64,000 nt of DNA, from positions 6,090,735 to 6,154,734 of the forward strand of contig NW_004624805.1 in NCBI RefSeq assembly GCF_000247695.1, given 5' to 3'. Each line of letters begins with the position of its first letter. Within the stretch, counting starts at the first letter, position 1. A program made the position numbers and the translations under genes. Source of the DNA: Heterocephalus glaber (lineage: Eukaryota > Chordata > Mammalia > Rodentia > Bathyergidae). The notes under the pieces were generated by a model. The model saw nothing but the letters and a program-made list of their open reading frames with translations. It was not told where the DNA came from and did no database searches. Of the stretch, positions 13,618-26,217 are shown one piece after another.

Positions 13618-15182
13618 AAAACAGTTGCTCTTAAAAGTCAAAGCTCTGTCTCAGAGTTCTTGTCAACCTTAAAAAGGAAGACAGCAGAAAAGTTTGAACC
13701 TTCTGAACCTTGCTTCGTTTAGTCTCACCTACGAGTCTGTGCACCAGGTAGAGACAAACAATGGTTAAGATAAACATCAGCGCTTGGTCCATCTGCTATA
13801 CTTTTCATTCTTCAGTGGATTTTCTTTAGACCAGCTAACCTTTTCTCTTTATCATCCATACATTTTCCTGGAAGTCGCTCTTTTACTTAAGATCATTTTA
13901 TACAATTTTTATGTTTCACTTATCTCATAATCATTTCAAGATTCATTTTAATCTTTAACTCCTTTTTTAAATCTTGCATTTTCCTTCTTCTAAAGAAATT
14001 CTTTTTAACCAATTTAAACTTAGTTAGGAATCTGCTCTTCCTCTTGTCATGTGGACAGATGCAGACCAACACACACCTATGTACACGAAATGTCTTTTGT
14101 GATTTAAAGAGCAGACAAAATCATTAAAACACTAACTCATTCAGATAAGAGACATTTACGGAGCAAATTGGGAAAGGCATGGTATTAAGTGCTAGGGGGC
14201 CTATAAAATTAAATTAATACAACACCATTTCAGGCGCTTTTAATACATAGACGGCGGTGGAAATCGGTACCAAAGGGAGAGACAGGATGTGGCTGCATTT
14301 CACACAACAATTTCTCTACATTCAGACAAACATGAAATCATTGCTGCCATCGTTCTTAGATACTGCAATATAAAAGAACAGAAACACCTGCCTCAAACAC
14401 AGCCATCAGAAGTCTGTACATTTTCTAAACTGAGCCACCACATCCTTTCAATTTGTTTGCAAACGATGTTGTCAGCATCTTCATTTTGTCTTTTTCAGGC
14501 TCTCACAAGGCACCAAATAACATGGGAAACTGGATAAAAGCCACCCCCTAAAGAGCCAGCAAGTTGCTCATGCTGCTAATATTTGTCCTGCTCATGTGTG
14601 TGAATGCACACGTGTGTTAGTCTGCCATTAATCTCTCAGTTCTTCACAGTGAGTAGAACACTAGTGCAATTCCAAATAAATTCTGCAAGTGAATCTATAA
14701 AGAAAATGTAATTTTCAAATGTCAAATTAGTTTGAATTTCAGAAATAATCCATGTAAATAAATAAGCCACGCAAATCCATGTGCTTCACCATCAACATCA
14801 CTGTCAAAAATATATTAAGAATCCACAGTACTCAGAACAACGTTTTGGTTTTTATGATTCTACAGTAACCCCCCCCACACACACACACTCAGAGGGCAAC
14901 ATTTCTATAAATTTCCTTTAAAAGATTATTGGCTTGAAATAAGTAATTAAGGAAGTTCTCATTTTCAAAGGTTAGCAGATAGGCATACTTAGTTCTCTAT
15001 CCAAGGAGGCAGGGGTAAGTCAAGATTGTGGTTAACTCGAAGGGTACTAAATTGAATGGTGGCATAGCACGTAAGAAGTTCTAGGAGAGGAAGGGAAAGA
15101 GGGAGCAAAGGTTAATGCGGGATGATGCAAGTATGTTATATACATGCATGAATATGCTGAAACCAAGCCCAGTATGCTATAG

Positions 15183-15255
15183 CGAAAGAAAAGAAAGAAA
15201 GAAAGAAAGAACGAGAGAGAGAGAGAAAGAAAGAAAGAAAGAAAAAGAGAGACAG
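15183..15255. repeat. (GAAA)n/(GA)n microsatellite
   Basis: Alternating gaaa and ga units with occasional c, forming a purine tract of about 70 bases. Confidence 0.95.
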
Positions 15256-17879
15256 ACTAAGAGGATGGAGCACAGAGAAGATCGTTTCTTACAATACATC
15301 CCCAAAGCAGTGTTCAATATTCTAGGTTTAGAAGAGCAGCATATTCTTTATTTTTAAAATTGGTACTCGAATTTCTGCTATCTGGAAATTTCACTGGTGT
15401 GGAATACCTCATTCCCAGACAGCATTTGATAGGTGAGTTACAAGACAAGAAACTGAATCATCTCGCAAGTACCCGCTAAACGTCACCAGCTACAGCGCTC
15501 GCAGAGGGTTTTATTATTTTCTGCTGGAGTGTATCAACAGTCCTTTGCCTGCCAGCAAAAGAATGCCTGCAATCATCCAAGCGGTGGAGCATGCACAGAA
15601 AATAACAGAACAAAATGGGAACACAGATAAGAAAAAAGCATCCGAAGACTTACTGGTCAAGAAAATCCAAAAGAGAACCTGAGAATGTCTGAGCCTACAC
15701 CGTCCTGGACGCAGCCCCTCCTAACTGCCATGGGTTTCTCTGAGAGCTCTGTCCCCCGAGAGAGAGTGTGTCTGTCCAAAGAAACTGCTGTAAGCTGAGG
15801 TGAAAGCCCAGGCTGATCCAAAGGTTTGCTGAACCCCCGAGCATGCCTGGACTTTACTGCAGATATCAGTTTAAATATCGGAATGTGCAGGACCAGAAGA
15901 AAAAAGACCATCTTCTCCCTCTCAGGGTCATCATTAACCAATAAAAAGGGTTTAGAGGTGGCAGCTGATCCTTGTCATCCTCCCAAATACTTCCTACTTC
16001 CTCTTTTTCAGCCCGAATGGATCCCACCTACTGAAGTGGCCTAAGTAAATGGCTTCTTTTTTCTCTCAATCAAAATCGTCATTTCTTCAAGGATATTCAC
16101 TTCTATCAAGCAGGGGGAAGCTAAGCTGACTAATTCACACTAACACAGAAGCCAGCCCAACCTGTCTGCCCGCATGCTTTGGCTACACCAGATGTGTCCA
16201 ATTAAGACAGTTTAACAGGATGAAATGTAAACAGCCAGGCTCTCTTGAGCAGGTTGCAGTCATGAATCACACACTGGCAGCAGGGATCAGAGAGTAGCTG
16301 TTTGAATGTCCTAGTCATTTAGAAGCTATGCAAACCATGGTAAGGACTTGTCCCCACGTGTGGTAAGCCGGGGAGGGGACGCCCACAGTTCATCCCAAGG
16401 CTTGCCTGACTTTCCCTTTATCATGCTTCTTAGAACCCTCTCTCCCCACCTCCTTAGGGTAGGAAATCTAACAGGCTCGATTCTGCAGCTAACATCAAAC
16501 TCTAATTCCATGTAGACAAGGCTGTGGTGAGGATGTGCTCTGGAAGATGGCATGGAAGATACCCGCAGGAGAACCTGAGGACCCGTCCCTTTACCCTGAC
16601 ACCTAAGATCCATTCGGGTACCTGGACCTCAGTTTGTAATGGGAATTCACTTCATTAAACATCTGAAAATGATTATGCGTTAAGCTAACATGTTGAAAAT
16701 GGACTGCGATATTAATTTGCTAATACCACTCAATGAACAGAGTTCTTGAACATTACTCACTTGTATTTAGAAGTGATGACTTTAATAATTCTGATCAATT
16801 CCAACAGTGCAACTTCTGCAGTCAGAAGTGTTTCAACCAATATTTACCGAGCGCCTACTATGCCCCGGCACAATGCCAAATTTGCTAATTCCAAGAAATA
16901 ATATCTACATAAAATCACTAAAAACATGTATCTGCTTTGATGAAATCTAATAACACACCTTACAATTCATAAAGCACCTCCCTCCTGTGATTAAGAATGG
17001 ATGGACTAAAATTCAGTGACCCATTACCTTCTATACACCAACTTTCATTTGGCTCTTTGACCCCTTATGTTTATTAAAATGGATCATGATAGCAATTCTT
17101 ATAAAAAATGGGAGGCAAAATTCCTCAGAAAATTAACCATCAATTGTACTTATATGTGTTCTTGGAAAAAAAATGTGCAAGTTAAAATATGTGTATTACT
17201 ACAGCAAGACGGGCCAGGGGTGAGTTACTAGCGGATATAAGAAAATTCTATTTAGGTGAGGAAAGAAAGACACCACCAGATGGAACTGAAGGAATTCAGG
17301 ATAAGCTTGTGTGCCAAAGAAAACCACAGCAAGTGGTTTCAGAAAGTATTTCTTGAATCCCCGTCCTGTTATTTGTGCCTGTACTGAGTTAGCCTACTAC
17401 AAAGTACTGTCACTCAGCCTCCCAGCAAATGGCCATGTACTGTTGGGTCTGATCACCGTCAAAGACTTCAGTCTTTCTTAATTCTCCAACCATAAAAATA
17501 AAAATAAAAATTTGGTTTGTTCTTTAAAGCTCACAAGTATACATGAAAAACTGGATGTTCGCATGTCTAGGTTACTTTCTCATTGGTTGCATAACTTTTG
17601 AAAAGTAGGCTTTAAAATAGAACTTGGCAAATGAATAGTCCTTAATATGGAGCAAGTGCATTTGGAATGCATTCATAAAAATAAACAGCCAAGATATTAA
17701 TTTTAGGAAGCATTAACTACAGGCATGCTATTCCTTCTCAACTTTTTATATTTTGTCACTTTAGAAAAGAGCATGCATTTTCAGAAGATTCACCAGGTAA
17801 GTTTCATAGGAATATTAACTTGCTTTCACTGGGCAATATAAAGGAATTTCCAAAGTATGTGACTTGATGCAGCCATTGG

Positions 17880-18790
17880 TTTTTAATTTTTTAAGAAAAA
17901 TTTACTATTTTTAAATAACTAGTTAGCAATTAACTATCCCATTAAAATAAATTTCATTTTTTTTCCAAAAGCCTTTCCAGTCTTTATTGTTAGTTTATGC
18001 TCATTTGCATTGTCATATCTACATTTAGTGTTTTCAAAATTTTGAATTGTTTTTCACGTATTACTATATTATAAATATTTTTCATGTTATTTCATACAGA
18101 GTATCATTAGTATCTTAATTTGGTTTGGGGTTAAAATAACATTTACATTTTTAAAAACTGACAAACTTCCCATGATTTTACATGTTCCAGAAAAATGTAT
18201 AAACATAGAAATTATTTCTTCAAAATTTGGAGAAAAAAAAAAAAGCCAATGGATCTATCAAGTTAGATGCTTTGGGAAGTGGATTTACAAAAAAATTCTG
18301 AATTTTTCCTAAGTTGTTAGTCATTTAAAATTTTTCTTACTTACAAATTTATAATTTAATTTGTGTGATTGATAACAATTCACTTCATATACACAGTGAG
18401 ACACATTATATTGTCAAACTACTGTATTGTGTATAATACTCTATAATTTTTTAAAGTATCAATTATAGATTGACTGTTTTGCCATTTCTAACTTTAATTC
18501 TGATGGTTTTTGTGTATTTTATTATTGCTTTCAAAGAGTCAGCTTTTGATTTATTTTTCAACTACTTTACCTTTCAAAATTTATTTTCTTTTTTTCCCCA
18601 GCTATTTGTATCTGAATGACTTGATTTCTTTTCCCTTCTCTGAAAATAAACATTCATAAAGCTATGAATTCCCTGCAAGCTCTGCCTTGGTCATATTAGT
18701 TAGATGTTAATATATAGCTTCTTTATGTTCATTATTGGCTAAATGGGCTTTTACTTGTACTTCTTCCTAAACCCAATTATTACAAGACTG
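17880..18790 (-). mobile_element. Probable ancient L1 fragment
   Basis: AT-rich stretch whose phrasing (gatttatttttcaactactt, ctttcaaaatttattttc, gaattccctgcaagctctgcc) resembles the reverse strand of ancient L1 ORF2. No intact frame. Uncertain. Confidence 0.45.
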
Positions 18791-19014
18791 CTGGGTATCT
18801 CTGAGTGCTTGGGGATGTCTGTGTTGTTGGAAATGGAGGAATACACAGAAAGCAAGGCTGACTTAAGGATATACTCATACCTTCATTGAGTCTTCAAAGG
18901 TCATATATCTTGTACACACTTGAAAATGAAATTTGTGGCTACATAATCTAAAAGGCATATTCAGCAGACCAAATTTGGCTTCTTTCTTAAAGCCCTATTG
19001 TTCATATACCAAGC

Positions 19015-19092
19015 TGCTCGATATCATGAGGATTAAACTCAGTAACAGCTATGTAGCATCTCTAGCACTGAGCATGGCGTAACTAAGTAAAC
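19015..19092 (+). repeat. MIR 3' fragment
   Basis: atcatgaggattaaactcag ... tctagcactgagcatggcgt then aactaagtaaac. Confidence 0.5.
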
Positions 19093-19597
19093 GCAGGGTG
19101 GTACAGGTATAATCACAACCATCTGCTAGTAGCGATGCTCCTCCTACTTCTAGCTACTCTCTTCAACTGGAAAAGAGCAACTTCAGAGTTCTTAGTCTGG
19201 CTTTTCTTATCTGTGATTTAATGTGGCTGGACTGGACGCTTTCTGAAGTTGTTTTCAGATCTGACATTAAAGCTCATTTGCTGGCAGCTCTCAGGATTCA
19301 GATTCTATCCACACCAGATGTAGGGCACATGTATCCCTTGTTCCAAAACAACATGCTCAAATGCTCTGTCAGAGCAAATCTCTCTGGGAACTGAAGTCAA
19401 GATAGAAAATGTTACCAAACATGCTACTCCATCTGAATGTTTTGGACAGGTAGAAACTGATTCATTATTTCTGGAATGAAAGTAAAAATTTCAAAGCTAT
19501 TTATCAACCCTACTCGGGCTTTCCAGGAATAAAAGTAAAATTTCCAAAGCTGTTGAAGCCAGACCTATACCTTTCCCTTCACAAAAAAACCTGGCAC

Positions 19598-19662
19598 ACT
19601 GCCACCTGCCTCGAAAGCACAAGGTCCTGAGTTCGATCCCCATACCAAAAAAAAAAAAAAAT
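19598..19662 (+). mobile_element. 5'-truncated ID SINE
   Basis: Only the 3' half is present (caaggtcctgagttcgatcccc plus A-tail). A short TGGCAC repeat lies on both sides. Confidence 0.8.
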
Positions 19663-20076
19663 TGGCACTCGTTTTCATTTGTGTTTATTTCCATCACTAT
19701 TAGAAATCAAAGCATGTAAAAGAAAAGACAGAATATAAAGTAATGTAAGTATTTCCATGACTGGCTATAATCCAGTGCTTTCCTGTATTATAAGTTATTC
19801 ATAAAGAGCACTAGACATGTATACCTCCTCTGAATATCATTAGCATTCAGATTAAAAATTATCAGTAAGAATAAAGAATTTTACCCTTATTATTTAAATC
19901 GAAATGTTCTCATCTGTAAGCCCATTACCTATAACCGAAAAATCAATTAAAAACAAAACTGAATTATACGTATGAGTAATTAAGCCTTCATAGTGTCAAA
20001 ATAAACCCCTCTGCTGCAGTTTTAGTTCTCTTTTACCGCCGATATCACAGTAATTACAGGGAAACCAGAAGCTCAC

Positions 20077-20400
20077 CTGTGCGATAGACAAAGTTGCCTT
20101 CGGTTTCTGACGACGAGGGAGACACCAGTTCCTCCTCAAATTCATTGGAGCTAAAAGATCCCGAGTGGTTTCTTTGCCTTGTTTTCCCCATCATGGCAGT
20201 GCCTGTGGCCATGACATGCGTCAAAGAGTCGTTAAGGTAACGGTTCAGCAAGCTGCTCTTGTATTTGGGGGGTGATACGTAGTCCTCGCCGGCCCGAGAC
20301 TCGGCTTTGATGACTGCACTCTCACTTTTGATCACAGGATGATGCACTGGACTATTATAGCCCCCTTCACCCATGTGCGGTCTCGGAGGGTTTTCTCCAT
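20077..20400 (-). CDS. MKX: MKX coding exon 5 (residues 168-275; C-terminal regulatory half)
   Basis: The 324-bp exon lies between a ttcatag acceptor and an ACAG|GTGAGC donor. It completes Asp168 and encodes residues 169-275 plus one base of the next codon. Conserved Mohawk blocks are present: PVHHPVIKSE, PPKYKSSLLNRYLNDSL, MGKTRQRNHSGSFSSNEFEE and SSETEGNFVYRT. The C-terminal half of Mohawk is reported to hold transcriptional repression domains that recruit Sin3/HDAC; this exon should include part of them. The oddity is that, relative to human as I recall it, four residues (GVRP) are missing between Ala200 and Glu201 (genomic 20302/20303), an in-frame 12-base loss. The remaining roughly 70 residues of the protein are not encoded in the window. 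Confidence 0.96.
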
Positions 20401-20745
20401 CTATGAAGAATACAAACCATGTGTAAAATCGTCTTGGATAGGTGAGATTCAGTTTTAGGCAAAGGCAGGCAGGCATCTGTATAATCTCTCCTCTGGTATT
20501 TAAATTTTCATGAATTTCACAGAAAATGTGATTGCAACACACAATAAATCTATACACAAGAAGAAGCGGCCATAATTCTGTCGGTCATCGACAGTACTAT
20601 CCAAATAAAGTTACTCCAAGCAGTAACAACGAGCTGCTATGGCACCATCCTACTTTGTAGGGTCAGTCTCCCAAACGGTCACTGAGGTGAATTTCTTACT
20701 ACAGAGGCCAAGCAAAAGGAAGCACAATGAAAATTCTGAACAAAC

Positions 20746-20899
20746 CTTCGGAACAGGAATCGTCGCTGCTCACACTGAGCCTCTCAGCATTCCCTTGTAC
20801 GTATTTGTTGTACAACTTTATTCTCAAAGCCCAGCTCAAATCGGGCTGCCGGACCGTGTTCTTAAGCCGACGTCTCGCATTAGCAAACCAATTTGACAC
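20746..20899 (-). CDS. MKX: MKX coding exon 4 (recognition helix of homeodomain)
   Basis: The 154-bp exon begins right after a tttag acceptor with GTG TCA AAT TGG and encodes residues 117-167 plus the first base of Asp168. It contains the homeodomain recognition helix VSNWFANARRRLK (117-129). The W-F-x-N-x-R core has Ala in the position typical of Mohawk/Iroquois-type TALE proteins. Next come the well-conserved RQPDLSWALRIKLYNKY stretch and the acidic SSDDSCSE stretch. The donor is GAAG|GTTTGT. Intron 3 upstream is about 7.3 kb (20900-28230); intron 4 downstream is only 345 bp (20401-20745). The reading frame is intact, with no stop or frameshift, so the gene looks functional here. Confidence 0.97.
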
Positions 20900-21330
20900 C
20901 TAAAACAGTAGTAGTTTCCCATTAACAAAACACAAAAGCATGACTTATTCTGTATTTGCTTTCTTACAAAGGATCCAAGCCTCTAACAGCATCTTTCGTC
21001 ACTAGACATCTTCACGACACAGGAGTACCGGATGTTCATGTCCGATCGTTGCTTCAACAGTGCTGAGCACATGACACAAACAGCTCTTTCTAAATGCTGA
21101 GAATAACAAAACCAAAGAGGCCTTGCCATCAAAAAATTTTTAGTCTTAACTGAACGGCACCTATGTGCTTAAGAAACATGACTTCAGCTTATAGCAGGGT
21201 TTTCTTCGGCATTTTTCCCTCCTTTACTCCTCTATTCCATCTGACTGTTTTCCTTGCTAAGACATCTAGCAAGAGACTGAGATGAGAAAAAGAATGTGAA
21301 AAATGGCAGACAGGCTTGGAAGCCGAATGA

Positions 21331-21447
21331 GGCCAGGCTTGGTGGCACACACCTGTGCTCTCAGCTACGGAGGAGGCTAAGGGCCAGAAGTTAGATCAGC
21401 CTGGACAATATAGCTAGATCCCATCTCAAAAAATAAAAAACCAAAAA
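21331..21447 (+). mobile_element. B1/7SL-type SINE
   Basis: ggccaggcttggtggcacac, cagctacggaggaggctaag and gatcagcctggacaatatag, with an A-rich tail. This is a 7SL RNA-derived monomer in MKX intron 3. Confidence 0.9.
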
Positions 21448-22994
21448 AGGGATATAAGAATCTAAAGGAACACAGGGTTATTTTCCAATGAGACTCAAGT
21501 CTTCACAAGGAATTAAGCTAGTAAAAGAAGGCAGGCTGGAGTGTGTCAGGTGGAGTGGATAGGAAGTACGTTCCCGGTAAAGATGAACGAGGAGCAAAAA
21601 TGAAAGTCAAAATTCACAGGCATGGCAGGGGTGAGCAAGAGGGAAGAATTAAAGACGATCTTGAGCTGTCAAGGCTTTGCAACCAAGAGAAAGACAGCAC
21701 CATTCTGAGAAAGTACAACTCTTTAGAGTAAATGATGTGGTTGGCTTGGGGGAGTGTGTGATTTGAGGTGCTGGAAAAGCATATGGATGAGCTATCCAGC
21801 AAGAAATAAAAATGACAGCTGAAACTTCAAGGGGAAGAAGATCCGATTTGAGAAGCACAAGTGTGCAGATGACAGCAGAAGTCATGAGCAGGCAGAAGAG
21901 GCGGGTCAAGATGTGGAAACCAGCAGCAGAAAGGAGGACAGCAAAAGGCCCAGAGTTGGAGCTGAGAGGCGGAAGGGGGAAGAGCCAAAGAGCCTCCAGC
22001 TGTAAGCGAAAGTCAACTGCTTCTTAAGCACTCAGGTGAAGGCAAAGCAATGGACACCTCAAATTAAAGAAAAATTACTTCACTTTTTTTGTGAGGTGCC
22101 ACTGGGTTTCCAGGGCTGAAAATGAACTTGAGCTTTCTTCTAAAATCTCAGGATCTTACCAGTATGTAGATTTTTAAAAAAATCTCTGAGAAGAAAAATG
22201 CTTTTAAAAGAATGAAACATAGGAAGAGATTCAAGTCTTTCTGTCGGTTTGTTCCAGAACACGACCCCATATTACTAGATGGTTTGTGTGGCAAAGGTTT
22301 CACTGGCAGTTTCTGTTTTCTTTTTCTTTTTGTTACACTATAATACACAATTTTACACATTGCTCAAGCCCTAATTTTTGGATGAAACTGTGGTAAGTTC
22401 TATTTTAAGAAAAGCAAAATGGTATTTTGTTCTCCCGATCCCCATGATTAACACACGATAGTTCTTCCACATAAATTCAATATTCAGTGTGTTCTGCATC
22501 ACCTCCTTCTGCCTCAGCCATGATAACTGTCCTTTCGCATTTATGTGGAGTGATGTGACATCTCATTATGGCACTTCAGAAGTCTCGGTCATCGCCAGCT
22601 TCACTTTTTGTCAAGCTGAACTACCATCACCATGATTTAGGCTGACTTCATGTGCTCAGTCTTTTCACGCTGCCAAGACAACTTCTGGAACTATTTGTTC
22701 AACAAATGTATACACTGAGTAGCTATTCTATGTGAGTCACAGTATTAAGTGCCAGGACTGACTAAACTTGGTCCCCTGCAGCCCAGATGGACCGCAGTGA
22801 GGAGTCGTGATTACCCTGGATACAGAGGTGGCACGTCACCATGGAAACACAAACCATTGGTCCTTTTCCTCACATTCTAAACCTGCCTCTGATGCTCTAG
22901 CTCACTGCCAACATTTTCACCCAATCCTCCTCTAGGAATTTTATAACACTCTTCCAACTTCCCTATCTTCCATTCTCTTCTCCGGCATAAATCT

Positions 22995-23080
22995 GTTTTA
23001 AAATTTTTTATTTTTACGAGTACATGTTTGCAGTAATAATAATTACATTCATCGTCAACAACCATCACGGGTCTCAAGTG
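22995..23080 (-). mobile_element. L1-like 3' terminal module
   Basis: The minus strand reads gacgatgaatgtaattatta, then ctgcaaacatgtactcgtaa and an A-rich tail. It matches the recurring terminal module. Confidence 0.55.
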
Positions 23081-23147
23081 TTCACGGTCATTTTGACTTC
23101 ATCACTTCACTTCTTCAAATCCTCACTGATATCCTGTTATCCTAACT

Positions 23148-23275
23148 GTGGTACAGTGGCAGGAGACTTGGTATCCTGACTGGAATTTGTCAGAAACACG
23201 CTGTATGAATATAGCCAGGTCACCCAACTTTTCTGAACTTCAAATCTTTCCTCTAAAATCCCTGATATCCTTTCC
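23148..23275 (+). repeat. MIR SINE
   Basis: gaatatagccaggtcaccca, cttttctgaacttcaaatct and cctctaaaatccctgatat, the MIR 3' half order. Confidence 0.65.
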
Positions 23276-25212
23276 AACCTTACAAACTGAGACCTGTGAT
23301 TACAGCTCCAGCTTTCCTATACCAGTGCTGGTTCCCTCTGCAGTTGGTACAAAGCTACCTTCTGCTCTTCCCATTACTCTCTAGCAATCAGATATGTGTG
23401 ACTGTTTCCGGCTTCGCTCCTCATACACACAGAGTGCTGGTGATTTCCCTTATGCCTCGATTACTCATATTTAATAGAAGCCAACTCCAAATTTTTGTGT
23501 TATTTTCTTTAGTAAACAGTATACAATCCAGACTGAATTAGTTAAATTTTAACCAATCTTAACTAGCTTACACTGTACCTACATAGTACAGTTTTAAACC
23601 CATAATAAAAACATAATGGCCTTCTAATAATAAACATTAGTACACTGTAATTCTAATGGACATAACTAGTTTTCATATTAGGGGTCAAATCCTTTTTAAT
23701 GTTTTATATATGTACAGTTCTTACCATATAATAATAGTTATACCTTAGGAAATTTGCCAGAAAAGTTTACTGATATCTAACAGTCTGCTTCTAAACTGAT
23801 TTTTGACTGGCATCCAACTTGCTAATATATTTACTTTGCCAATATTTTATTACCAGTTGTATTTACGGTACAACCGAGTAGCTGGATACAGTCTAAGGAA
23901 TTTCATTTATAGTAAGTCCTGCAAGTAGTACGCAAATCACTGGATAATTAATTTGAATAATTTTTTTTGCAATTTTTTTCTGGACGAATTAATGCAAACT
24001 CCATGTTTCACTGAAGGTAAACACGCCAGTTTACATTTTCTACCTTTCACCTACTATGGCTCCCTTCAGACTGTCAAGCACAGTCTCTTTAAATTGTGTT
24101 TTACATAAAACAGACCTCTTCCCAAGAATAGGTACAGGAACAGCACTTTACAGTTAAACTCGGTACTTTTTAAAACCACACATTTTACAGTGAAAGCATA
24201 GACAGCCAAACATCTAGAAGCTGGAAGAGAAAACTAAGAAATGTTCATTCTCTCTAACAGAGGTGTTCATCACACTGAGAGAGCAATCATCACAGTGAAC
24301 CCAAAGGGATAAACTGGCATCTGTCTACCTCTGAACACACCAAATTAACAGACTTACTCTGGGTTATTCTGCTGACATACTGAGCACCTGGTTTCCATGT
24401 AGTACAATACTTGGGATAATGTATAAGGGACAATCTGAGATTCTGTTGAATATGTAACAGCCTCAGTAAGACGTATAGCTGATCTAGGTGCACATAGCTC
24501 TGCAGAAGCACTCACTTCCAAGTAAAAACAGAGCTATGTCAACACGGTGGGAAAGATCTTGTAGCACAACAGTCTCAGCCAACTAGATCACAGGGATTTG
24601 AAGCTCATAAGAAGAGAAAACATTATTCCTTGGCATGTGCCTAATAGAAAACCCAACTCATACAACTTGATATTACTCCACAATAAAGCCGTTTATATTT
24701 TGAGAGTACAAGTATATTTTTAAAATGTTTGAACAACAGCCAGCTATAGGAACCAAGCACAGTGGACTATTTTGGTTAGATAAGATGAAAGAACACACAT
24801 ACATACACTCACACAAACACCTCCATGTTAATTTTATAAAAGTGCTATTATCACATTAAAAAGATGTCAAATTAATAATGCAAAGAAGAGTTAAGCATAG
24901 TTGAGTGTAGCCACAGCAAATTACAACAAATTCACCCAGCCATGTGAGCAAAAATAAGTGAAAGTTGCAGAAACACTTCCTTGCTTCATGTTTCAAGGAC
25001 AAAACACATGTAGCTACTGATTAATGTCTTCTGATTAATGGAACTTCTATTCATGAGAAAAAATATTTCCATGTTTTTAATTCTAGGCTTCAAGGGAAAT
25101 TTCTGACCAGATTTCACACTCTTATCAATTTAAGAGTAGTGAAATTACTGTGCATGAAAAGGCTAACACAATCCAAAGAAAAAAGTAAATATAAAAGAAA
25201 CTCCCAAATATA

Positions 25213-25245
25213 ATCGCTTCTTGGCCTTTTGGCTAAGATCAAGTG
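25213..25245 (+). pseudogene. Truncated U2 snRNA pseudogene
   Basis: 33 bases match the U2 snRNA 5' end (ATCGCTTCTTGGCCTTTTGG then CTAAGATCAAGTG), with one C-to-T difference at 25222. The homology stops before the branch-point recognition region, so it cannot function. It is antisense to MKX in intron 3. Confidence 0.85.
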
Positions 25246-25867
25246 AATAATACACTTTTATAGTCAAGGAATAAAATGGGCTGACACCTCGTTAATATAA
25301 GCCATGAAAAATGAGATAAAAAAAATAAGAGTTTGACAGAAATAAGAGCAGTACTCCATGTTTGCCTCTAGATATAGATATTCGACATATTTTCAGATAT
25401 TTTGAAAATGAAATGGGTTATATTTGTGCTTGTTCTGCAGACCTATCATGTAGTGTTAAAGATAACAAGTTGGCCTCTGTGTATTCCCTACGATGGGATG
25501 AGTTTTTAAACTAGAACATCTTAGACTTCAAGACATTCTTTAGCTGTCAGAGAGATATTTGGGAAAGCTACACAATGATGATAGTGTTATTTCCCAAAAG
25601 TAAGCTATTCACTCTACTAAAGTGTGCAGATGCCTTGCTACGTGGAAAGCGCAAGGCTGGGGTGACGTGTCCTGTGAGTGTCATGAGTGGGACATGATCA
25701 CGCGTCTCAAGAAGGCTGACTCCACAGGAGGAGCTCACAGACGGGTCTGACTCGTGGCTTAGGGTCTAAGATCACGGCTTTGTGTTTTCCCCAGAAACGT
25801 AAACTGCTAACGGAATTTATGCAGTTTTCCATACTCAGAATTTGCTTTGGATGTTCAGATTATGTTT

Positions 25868-25925
25868 GACTTATACAAACTCATATATATGTATTTTGCA
25901 AATACACACACACACACACATATAT
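25868..25925. repeat. TA/CA-rich simple repeat
   Basis: catatatatgtat, then (ac)n of about nine units, then tatataaa. Confidence 0.85.
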
Positions 25926-26129
25926 AAAATTTACATAGACATACTATTGTGCCTAGTTGAAAATAACTGGACACAAACTGGATTACACATTAAGGTGCCT
26001 TGGTAATTCTATACATTTTAATTTTTTCCATATATTACTTTACAGTTTAAGAAATAAACTTCAATTATGATAAAATATGATAACCTATATACCATTATCA
26101 TTTTTTGCTATTGATAATCTTTGCCCTAC

Positions 26130-26217
26130 TTTTTTTTTTTTTTTTTGGTACTGGGAATCAAACTCAGGGCCTTGTGCTTGCTAGGCAGGCACTGTGCCTC
26201 TGAGCTACATTCCTGGC
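26130..26217 (-). mobile_element. ID SINE
   Basis: Poly-T (16+) followed by ggtactgggaatcaaactca and gagctacattcctggcc. Full-length reverse ID within MKX intron 3. Confidence 0.9.

Larger units (their letters stand above)
1..20076 (-). other. MKX: MKX intron 5 (partial; continues off the left edge)
   Basis: Everything left of the exon 5 donor at 20076 is inferred to be intron. I looked on the minus strand for the terminal Mohawk coding segment (the family ends near VKVPLVQQF) and for the aspartate-completing exon start, and did not see either. The region is AT-rich, with scattered retroelements listed separately and no other plausible exon. The stretches 4680-6600, 8880-10870 and 11575-13540 appear to be mostly unique or very old repeat sequence without recognisable genes. 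Confidence 0.75.

Noticed and set aside
15657..16613. Two minus-strand frames of about 95 codons as candidate MKX terminal exons
   Set aside because: Their translations share nothing with the Mohawk C-terminus, and the phase and acceptor do not fit the exon 5 donor.
20054..20557. A single 167-codon frame covering MKX exon 5 and beyond
   Set aside because: The first 50 or so residues are intron 4 read-through, and the last few are past the donor. The exon is bounded by the acceptor at 20401-20402 and the donor at 20076-20075.
25213..25245. Functional U2 snRNA gene
   Set aside because: Only 33 bases are present, with no Sm site, no stem-loops III/IV and no snRNA promoter elements.
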